Assembly (NCBI GenBank): GCA_905210545.1
Contig: CAJLXC010000032.1
Coordinates: 1 to 17,879 of the forward strand
Reading direction: 5' to 3'
Origin: an uncultured Eubacteriales bacterium
Lineage (GTDB): Bacteria; Bacillota; Clostridia; Christensenellales; Borkfalkiaceae
Length of the DNA stretch: 17,879 bases
Positions 12,320 to 17,879 of this stretch are shown here, in pieces. The notes below the pieces were generated by a model, which saw nothing but the letters and a program-made list of their open reading frames with translations, was not told the DNA's origin and ran no database searches. Both the position numbers and the translations under genes were made by a program. Position 1 is the first letter of the stretch, and the number at the start of each line of letters is the position of its first letter.

Positions 12320-15076
12320 ATGGAAAAACCGAATAAAGTCGAAACGATTAAGAAAGAAAAACTCTGTTCTCTTCTCGCAACAGATCCCGAAAAGGGACTT
12401 ACCGAACGAGAAGCGCAAAAACGGCTTGAAGAAAACGGCAAAAACAAAATTGCCGAAAAACCAAAAGAACCCTGGTATAAAATCTTTTTTTCGCAGTTTA
12501 ACGACGCGATGATATTCGTTTTGTTCGCCGCGATTCTCCTTACCGCGGCGGTATCGCTTTACGAAACGATAAAATGGATAAGGCAAGGCAACGCTTTCGA
12601 CTTTTTTAAGGTCGGCGACTGGCCGGACGTTATCATAATAACGATTGTGGTTATTCTCAACGCAATAATAGGCACGGTACAGGAAATGAAAGCGCAATCT
12701 TCTTTAGACGCGCTTAAAAAACTGTCAGGTCCCGAATCCACGGTTATCCGCGACGGCAAACGCCGCAAAATCAAGTCGGAGGATCTCGTTTACGGTGATA
12801 TAGTAATTCTCGAAGAAGGCGACACTATCGGCGCGGATCTGCGCCTTCTGGAATCCTATAATCTAAAAACCGACGAATCGAGTCTTACCGGCGAATCCGT
12901 GCAGGCAGAAAAGGACGCGGGCGTAACTTTTTCGGAAAGCGTGAGCGTTGCCGACAGAACCAACTGCGCGTATATGTCCACCCCCGTTACTTACGGAAGA
13001 GGTTCGGGCGTGGTCGTAGGAATCGGAATGGAAACCGAAATAGGAAAAATCGCTTCTGCCCTCAGCGAAGAAAAAGAAGAACTTACTCCCCTGCAAAAAG
13101 TGCTTGCAAAACTGTCTAAAACGCTCGGCATCATCACGCTCGCGATAGTTGCCGCAGTGCTTGTAGCGGATATAGCGTGGATTTTTGCCGACGGAAAGGG
13201 TTCTGTTGCGGAAGCATATATAGAAACGCTGCTCTCCGCGATTTCGCTTGCGGTTGCAGCCATTCCGGAAGGATTGCCCGCCGTCGTCACGATAGTGCTT
13301 GCGCTCGGCGTGCAGAAAATGGTAAAAGCCAACACGATAGTCAGAAAGCTTCCTTCGGTAGAAACGCTCGGCGCGGTGTCGGTCGTATGTTCGGACAAAA
13401 CGGGTACTCTCACGCAGAACAAAATGACCGTAGTAGAAGCTTACGCAAACGACGAAATTTTCGCAAAAAAAGATTTCGCGACGGCAAGAAGCGCGGAACT
13501 TAAGCTTCTGGCAAAAGGAATGTGTCTGTGCAGCAACGCGACCGTTGACGAAGGCGTTTACGGCGATCCTACGGAAATCGCGCTCGTCAATTTCGCGGGA
13601 GATTTCGGAATGAAAAAAGCCGCGCTGGAAAGCGATTCTCCGCGAACGGACGAGCTGCCGTTTGACAGCGTTCGCAAAATGATGACCACGATACACTCCG
13701 AAAACGGCAAATCGACGGGCTTTACCAAAGGCGCGATAGATTCTGTCTTGTCGAGATGCTCGCATATTATCGCAAACGGAAAAAGACGCGCGCTCACAGA
13801 AGAAGATGTTGCCCGTATTTACAAGGCTAACGCGGATTTTTCCGACAGGGCGTTGCGAGTTCTCGCGTTAGCGGTCAAGGATACCCCCGTCCCCGACGAA
13901 AACGATCTGACGTTTGTAGGTTTAACCGCAATGGTAGACCCTGCCAGACCAGAAGCGAAAGGCGCGGTCGCCAAATTCAAACGCGCGGGAATTGTGACCG
14001 TTATGATTACGGGCGACCATAAAGACACCGCGTTTGCGATTGCAAAAGAACTCGGAATCTGCGAAGAAAAATCGCAGTGCAGAACGGGCGCGGAAGTAGA
14101 CGCGATGAGCGACGAAACGCTTTCCGACGCCTGCAAAACCGTGAGAGTTTTCGCGCGCGTTTCGCCCGAAAACAAGGTTCGCATAGTAAAAGCTTTCAAG
14201 GCGAACGGCAATATCTGCGCAATGACGGGCGACGGCGTGAACGACGCCCCGAGCCTTAAAGCCGCGGACATAGGAATCGCGATGGGAATCACCGGTACGG
14301 ACGTTGCCAAAGGGGCGGCGGATATGGTTCTCACCGACGACAACTTCGCTTCTATAGAAAAAGCGGTAGAAGAAGGGCGCGGCATTTTCGCAAACATCAA
14401 AAAAACAATTTACTTTCTTATATCGAGCAATATTGCAGAAGTTCTGGCGATGTTTCTTATTATCTGCATAGGGCTGCCCACTCCCCTTATCGCCATTCAC
14501 CTGTTGTGGATAAATCTTATCACCGACAGTCTGCCCGCAATCGCGCTCGGTATGGATAAAACGAGCAAAGACGTTCTCGACGAAAAACCGCGCAACCCCG
14601 AAGAAAGCATTTTCGCGCACGGCGGTATGCGGCTTATAATAGCGCGCGGCGCAATACTTACCGTCTCCGTTCTCATCGCCTATTTTGCGGCGTTCGCTTT
14701 CAACGGCGCATACTCGTTTTCCGCGATAAAAGCGCTTTCGGAATCCAATCCGAACGTTTTGCATCAGGCGCAGACTATGGCTTTCACAACGCTCGCGTTC
14801 GGAGAACTCTTTCATATGTTTGCCATGCGGAACACGGAAAAATCTGCTTTCTCGGTATTCGCGAGCGGCAACGTTATGATGTTTGCGGCGTTCTTCGTCG
14901 GAATCGCGCTACAGTTTGCTGTGATCGAAATCCCCGCGCTGCAAATGATATTCAATACCGCAAATCTTTCCGGTTACGAATGGCTGATTACCGCGATATG
15001 CTCGCTGTTGCCGCTATTATGGCAGGAAATAATCGCCGCCGTCAAAGCCTTAAAAAGGTGCAAACGCAACGCGTAA
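12320..15076 (+). CDS. P2A-type cation-transporting ATPase (Ca2+/Mn2+ pump)
   Basis: A 918-aa P-type ATPase resembling SERCA and bacterial Ca2+ pumps. Core motifs: TGES (190-193) in the actuator domain, PEGLP (316-320) in TM4, the phosphorylation site CSDKTGTLT (Asp359), KGAIDSVLSRC in the nucleotide domain, and TGDGVNDAP (Asp638, Asp642). Cation ligands of both SERCA sites appear present: Asn704 and Glu707 (SSNIAEV, TM5), Asn732, Thr735 and Asp736 (NLITD, TM6), and Glu829 (FGELFHMF, TM8). The N-terminal cation ATPase domain precedes the first helices. AGGAG lies 12 nt from the ATG. The Mn2+ riboswitch upstream suggests manganese efflux, whereas the ligands are of Ca2+ type, so the ion is uncertain. 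Confidence 0.93.
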   Translation: MEKPNKVETIKKEKLCSLLATDPEKGLTEREAQKRLEENGKNKIAEKPKEPWYKIFFSQFNDAMIFVLFAAILLTAAVSLYETIKWIRQGNAFDFFKVGDWPDVIIITIVVILNAIIGTVQEMKAQSSLDALKKLSGPESTVIRDGKRRKIKSEDLVYGDIVILEEGDTIGADLRLLESYNLKTDESSLTGESVQAEKDAGVTFSESVSVADRTNCAYMSTPVTYGRGSGVVVGIGMETEIGKIASALSEEKEELTPLQKVLAKLSKTLGIITLAIVAAVLVADIAWIFADGKGSVAEAYIETLLSAISLAVAAIPEGLPAVVTIVLALGVQKMVKANTIVRKLPSVETLGAVSVVCSDKTGTLTQNKMTVVEAYANDEIFAKKDFATARSAELKLLAKGMCLCSNATVDEGVYGDPTEIALVNFAGDFGMKKAALESDSPRTDELPFDSVRKMMTTIHSENGKSTGFTKGAIDSVLSRCSHIIANGKRRALTEEDVARIYKANADFSDRALRVLALAVKDTPVPDENDLTFVGLTAMVDPARPEAKGAVAKFKRAGIVTVMITGDHKDTAFAIAKELGICEEKSQCRTGAEVDAMSDETLSDACKTVRVFARVSPENKVRIVKAFKANGNICAMTGDGVNDAPSLKAADIGIAMGITGTDVAKGAADMVLTDDNFASIEKAVEEGRGIFANIKKTIYFLISSNIAEVLAMFLIICIGLPTPLIAIHLLWINLITDSLPAIALGMDKTSKDVLDEKPRNPEESIFAHGGMRLIIARGAILTVSVLIAYFAAFAFNGAYSFSAIKALSESNPNVLHQAQTMAFTTLAFGELFHMFAMRNTEKSAFSVFASGNVMMFAAFFVGIALQFAVIEIPALQMIFNTANLSGYEWLITAICSLLPLLWQEIIAAVKALKRCKRNA

Positions 15077-15083
15077 AATTTTT

Positions 15084-15114
15084 CAAGCAGGCGCGAATAA
15101 ATCGCGCCTGCTTG
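15084..15114 (+). terminator. 13-bp hairpin just after the ATPase
   Basis: A perfect 13-bp inverted repeat (15084-15096 with 15102-15114) with a five-base loop follows the ATPase stop by 7 nt. It lacks a downstream U-tract. It may act as an mRNA 3' stabiliser, with the true terminator following it. Confidence 0.6.
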
Positions 15115-15130
15115 AAGCATCTCTTACTAA

Positions 15131-15158
15131 AAAACCTGCAATCCGCAGGTTTTTTTTT
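15131..15158 (+). terminator. Rho-independent terminator of the ATPase
   Basis: AACCTGC and GCAGGTT flank an AATCC loop, and a run of T continues to 15158. It is the second of two hairpins after the ATPase and the better terminator. Confidence 0.88.
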
Positions 15159-15180
15159 CGCTTTCTGCAAAGCTACGTAA

Positions 15181-15336
15181 CTACATTTTTTTTGCGTTGA
15201 GATATTTAAGCCGCGTCGCTTCGCCGCCTCTTAAATGCCGTTCTGCAAGGTTTACGTTCAACGCTTTTTTCACTTTTTTATGCAATACGGAATCGATAAA
15301 CGCGAGCCGTTCGGTAACGTCTTTATGTACGGTCGT
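15181..15336 (-). pseudogene. 3' remnant of an unrecognised gene
   Basis: A minus-strand frame runs for 51 codons from a stop upstream at 15337-15339 to a TAG at 15181-15183 and has the look of real coding sequence: VHKDVTERLAFIDSVLHKKV followed by NVNLAERHLRGGEATRLKYL. It has no ATG or plausible ribosome binding site, and it begins inside the last codons of the recombinase remnant. I do not recognise the family. The simplest reading is the C-terminal end of a gene whose 5' part was displaced by the island on the right. Confidence 0.5.
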
Positions 15337-15550
15337 TTACTAATAGAACGCTCTCGTCAAGTCCTAATTCCCCGAATAATTTAAGGTAAATATCAACGTT
15401 TCCGTCTTTATCCACTTCGATTTTCTGCACTATCTTTTTAAGTTGAGAATTCGTCATCTGCGACACGTCGGCAACGTCTTCTATTTCTTTGAACGTCTTT
15501 GTTAAAATGCTTTCGAGTTGGTCGCGCTTTGTTATCTGATATCCCGCCAA
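15323..15550 (-). pseudogene. C-terminal remnant of a probable large serine recombinase
   Basis: A 75-aa frame whose end, MTNSQLKKIVQKIEVDKDGN then VDIYLKLFGELGLDES, resembles the very C-terminus of large serine recombinases (resolvase-recombinase-zinc ribbon type), where an I-V-x-K-I-V-V-D-K-D-G-x-I-x-I-Y strand pattern is common. The catalytic N-terminal domain, recombinase domain and zinc ribbon are all missing. The frame opens inside the 3' end of the sugar transferase and its only start is a TTG without a ribosome binding site. It is therefore a fragment, not a gene. The family assignment is from pattern memory and needs a profile search. Confidence 0.5.
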
Positions 15551-16182
15551 AACCCAAACTTTTCAATCGCTTTCAGATTGTAATACATTTTGGCAGGCAG
15601 TATCTTTTCGATATAAACCTTATCGGTATCTTCTGTCCCGTTCAGAAGCTCTGCTTCATCTTTATAATAAATACTTGCAAGACTTGTAACGCCGGCAGGC
15701 AATAAAAGCGTTGCCATCATTTCGGGCGTATACTCTGAAACATATTTCAGCACTTCGGGACGTGTACCAACAAAAGTCATCGTTCCACGAAAAATATCAA
15801 TCAGTTGACAAACCTCGTCAAGACGACATTTACGAATGAATCTGCCGACTTTGGTTACACGAGAATCGTGGTCAACGGTAACCTGCAAACCCTTATCGGC
15901 ATCAACTACCATCGAACGGAATTTGAATATTCTGAAATGTTTTCCGTATTGCGTAACCCGCTCTTGCCGATAAAACACCGGACCTTTGCTGTCGATTTTT
16001 ATCGCAATCGCAAGAATCAGAAACAGCGGCGATAATACAATCAACATTAAAGCTGAAACGAAAATATCGAAAACGCGCTTCCAGAACAACGAAAAATTCT
16101 TTTTACGCAAAATATCGTAATATTCCCGTACTTCGTCCGTCTGCATTTCAGGCGGTAGCTTTTCCCATTTGCAAATCAGCAT
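15532..16182 (-). CDS. PglC-like initiating sugar transferase, probably 3'-truncated
   Basis: A 216-aa bacterial sugar transferase that would transfer a sugar 1-phosphate to undecaprenyl phosphate at the start of glycan assembly. Residues 34-63 form the re-entrant membrane helix with the Ser51-Pro52 break, followed by GPVFYRQERV, KFRSM (87-91), the catalytic LDE (121-123), and FRGTMTFVGTRPE (131-143), a variant of the usual FVGPRP. The protein stops at FWRDIR, where homologues usually continue with D-I-K-I-x-x-K-T and about 10-20 more residues; the frame of the recombinase remnant begins at this point. Its start overlaps the aminotransferase stop (TGATG), so the two are coupled. Confidence 0.85.
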   Translation of the reverse strand: MLICKWEKLPPEMQTDEVREYYDILRKKNFSLFWKRVFDIFVSALMLIVLSPLFLILAIAIKIDSKGPVFYRQERVTQYGKHFRIFKFRSMVVDADKGLQVTVDHDSRVTKVGRFIRKCRLDEVCQLIDIFRGTMTFVGTRPEVLKYVSEYTPEMMATLLLPAGVTSLASIYYKDEAELLNGTEDTDKVYIEKILPAKMYYNLKAIEKFGFWRDIR

Positions 16183-17384
16183 CAGATGTTCTCCCGCAGA
16201 ATATCCACGAAATTATCGATTACATATTGTACCTGTTCCTCAGTCAAACAAGTATGCAACGGCAACGTAATTTCGTGCGCAAAATGGTTATAGGCATTCG
16301 GATAATCCTTAATATCGAATCCGAGTTCCTCATATGCTGTGTGCATAGGAAGCGGCTTATAATGCACGTTGCAAGCAATTTCACGTTCCGCCATTTTCGT
16401 AATGATTTCGCTGCGCTGTTCGTACGTAATGTTCGGTATTTCCGTTATATACAAATGTCCCGAAGATTCGTGTTCACTTGTATAATGCGGCAACACCTTT
16501 ACTCCGAGCGGCTTCAACGCCGCGTCATAACGCTCGATAATTCTTCTGCGCCGTTTTAACATTCCTGGGTATCTCTCAAATTGCTTCAACCCGATTGCCG
16601 CAACGACGTCCGTCATATTACACTTATACCATGTGCCGACAATATCATATTCCCACGCACCAAGCTTTGTTTTTGCAAGCGCGTCTTTTGATTGACCATG
16701 CAAACTCAAAAGTTGCAATTTATGATAAATGTCTTCATCGCTGATTCCGTCAATCGTTTTCCAAGTAAGCGCGCCGCCTTCCGCCGTGGTAAAATTCTTT
16801 ACGGCGTGAAAACTGAAACTCGAAAAATCGGCGATTGAACCGACCATTTTTCCGCGCCATTTTGCACCGAACGCGTGCGCCGTATCCGCACAAACAGCTA
16901 TTCTGCCGATTGCTTTCTGAATCTCATTCGACGGCTTGAATAAAGACTTCTTTTTCTCAACGATTTCAAAAATACGGTCGTAATCGCAAGGCACGCCGCC
17001 GAGATCTACGGGAATAATCACTTTTGTTTTATCCGTAATCGCCTTTTCAAGTGCGTCGTAGTCCATTTCAAGACTATCTTCTTGCGAATCGATGAGTTTC
17101 AACGTTGCGCCGACGTGACAAACAACGGAAGCCGAAGCCGTGTAGGTATACGCAGGGACGATTACTTCATCGCCCGCACCGACGCCGAGAATATGTAACG
17201 CCATTTCCGCGCAAGCCGTCTGCGAATTAAGGCATACGCATTTATTTACGCCTATCCATTCGGCAATTTCTTTTTCAAGCTGCTTTGTCCTCGGACCGGT
17301 CGTAATCCAACCGGAACGCAAAGCATCTGCTACTTCATTTATTTCAAGCTCGGATATATCCGGAGGAGAAAAAGGTACTCTCAT
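16182..17384 (-). CDS. DegT/DnrJ/EryC1-family sugar aminotransferase
   Basis: A 400-aa PLP enzyme that would aminate a nucleotide-linked keto sugar. Key features are WITTGPRT near the start, QTACAEMALHILGVGAGDEV, PAYTYTASA (78-86), the cofactor aspartate in CADTAHAFG (Asp167), and the Schiff-base lysine Lys196 in FSFHAVKNFTTAEGGA. The family includes PglE, which makes the amino sugar of bacillosamine and would feed a PglC-type transferase like the gene next to it. Full length, with the ATG preceded by GGAGGAGAAA in the end of the previous gene's coding region upstream and overlapping its stop (ATGA). Pathway membership is inferred from the pairing. Confidence 0.88.
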   Translation of the reverse strand: MRVPFSPPDISELEINEVADALRSGWITTGPRTKQLEKEIAEWIGVNKCVCLNSQTACAEMALHILGVGAGDEVIVPAYTYTASASVVCHVGATLKLIDSQEDSLEMDYDALEKAITDKTKVIIPVDLGGVPCDYDRIFEIVEKKKSLFKPSNEIQKAIGRIAVCADTAHAFGAKWRGKMVGSIADFSSFSFHAVKNFTTAEGGALTWKTIDGISDEDIYHKLQLLSLHGQSKDALAKTKLGAWEYDIVGTWYKCNMTDVVAAIGLKQFERYPGMLKRRRRIIERYDAALKPLGVKVLPHYTSEHESSGHLYITEIPNITYEQRSEIITKMAEREIACNVHYKPLPMHTAYEELGFDIKDYPNAYNHFAHEITLPLHTCLTEEQVQYVIDNFVDILRENI

Positions 17385-17879
17385 TCGCTATCTTCCTTAT
17401 CGAGTTTTATTTGCAAAAAAACATAGTTTTTCAAATTGCTTCTGAAAAAAATTACCCCTATAAACGAAAAAGGAGTAAGCAAAAATTCAGGTTTCATTCT
17501 TGCTTTTAATCCGTTGTAGTATTTATTAAAATGTTCCATATACTCTTCTAAACTATACGCATCATCTGTTGCATTTCCAAACACCTGTACATGAGTAGGA
17601 GATACTTTTCCATGCTGATTGATTGCATAGCCGGTCGCATTTACATCATCAAGAAGAATATTCTTGTAATGTCCTGCATCTTCTGTATTTCCACTTTCAT
17701 AGCGCTCTTTTTCAAGATAATACCATACCTCAAATGGATCCTCTGCACCACCTGCAAGGTTTTCACGGATATAAGCAAACTGATTGATATGGTCATAAGT
17801 ATAAGCGGATGCATTAGAGTCATACTGCGCAATCGCCATCAAATAGTCACTGAATTTCAGTTCCGGAAGTACGTTCTCT
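17381..17879 (-). CDS. Partial CAP-domain protein with unusual tail
   Basis: The frame stays open to the window edge, so the N-terminus is missing; the TTG and ATG near 17842 are internal. The visible part carries CAP/SCP-PR1 features: ENLAGG, PFEVWYYLEKERYESG, AGHYKNIL, and NATGYAIN, as found in secreted Bacillota CAP proteins. After about NKYYNGLKAR the sequence changes to PEFLLTPFSFIGVIFFRSNL and further residues, ending in KLDKEDSE, which does not look like a CAP domain. The stop overlaps the aminotransferase start. Hand-counted G+C is 17 of 60 at 17521-17580, against 36 of 60 at 13261-13320 in the ATPase gene. A chimera of two coding sequences is likely. Confidence 0.6.
   Translation of the reverse strand, partial: ENVLPELKFSDYLMAIAQYDSNASAYTYDHINQFAYIRENLAGGAEDPFEVWYYLEKERYESGNTEDAGHYKNILLDDVNATGYAINQHGKVSPTHVQVFGNATDDAYSLEEYMEHFNKYYNGLKARMKPEFLLTPFSFIGVIFFRSNLKNYVFLQIKLDKEDSE

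Noticed and set aside
12863..13765. Minus-strand frame of 300 aa inside the P-type ATPase
   Set aside because: Shadow frame, basic and aromatic-rich, opposite the catalytic domain with its intact motifs.
13922..14815. Minus-strand frame of 297 aa inside the P-type ATPase
   Set aside because: Same reason; the plus-strand motifs TGDGVNDAP and NLITD fix the coding strand.
15084..15114. Perfect 13-bp palindrome as a transposon end or attachment site
   Set aside because: Directly after a stop codon and followed by a normal terminator, with no target duplication seen; a 3' RNA hairpin is simpler.

Overview
The window looks like a chromosomal segment of an endospore-forming Bacillota species, probably class Clostridia. 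The evidence is an intact sporulation sigma factor (SigK), a three-gene GerA-type germination operon, Gram-positive style ribosome binding sites, and lysine and yybP-ykoY type riboswitches. A closer taxonomic placement is not justified from sequence alone. Most of the window shares one composition style (rich in gcg, cgc, gaa and aac codons). The last ~2.5 kb is visibly different.

Layout: (1) 1-2560, minus strand: a compact cluster of a TM1266-type small regulator, an SDR oxidoreductase, thyA and folA, with 1-4 nt overlaps inside the two pairs and a candidate promoter at 2532-2560. (2) 2607-3347, minus strand: sigK with its hydrophobic pro-sequence and a candidate mother-cell promoter. (3) 3413-4167, plus strand: a sigma-A promoter, an unusual leader with a perfect but apparently unused Shine-Dalgarno sequence, an unrecognised 178-aa membrane protein, and a strong hairpin. 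(4) 4202-7969, plus strand: gerA-gerB-gerC germinant receptor operon; the GerC subunit has no lipobox cysteine and carries a Gly/Ser-rich insert. (5) 8022-8453: a hairpin, a decayed AraC-type DNA-binding domain with a one-base frameshift, and a bidirectional terminator. (6) 8468-11719, minus strand: a polar amino-acid ABC transporter (binding protein, permease, ATPase) followed by a cyclophilin, preceded by a sigma-A promoter and a lysine riboswitch with a terminator/antiterminator platform; this points to lysine uptake. (7) 11758-11940: a small SHOCT-like protein. (8) 12043-15158, plus strand: a promoter, a yybP-ykoY (manganese) riboswitch with terminator, a P2A-type cation-pumping ATPase, and terminators. 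(9) 15181-17879, minus strand: a mosaic of the 3' remnant of an unknown gene, the C-terminal remnant of a probable large serine recombinase, a 3'-truncated PglC-like sugar transferase, a DegT-family sugar aminotransferase, and a partial CAP-domain protein fused to an unrelated-looking tail. This end looks like a recombination-built glycan island.

How the parts work together: folA and thyA supply dTMP and recycle folate. SigK and the Ger proteins act late in sporulation and at germination. Two independent riboswitches sense metabolites or metals: lysine shuts its own importer, and manganese probably turns on an ion exporter. I see no tRNA, rRNA, CRISPR array or intact insertion sequence. The most original observations are the two-Shine-Dalgarno leader at 3413-3594, the non-lipidated GerC, and the stacked junctions at 15325-15550 and near 17450.
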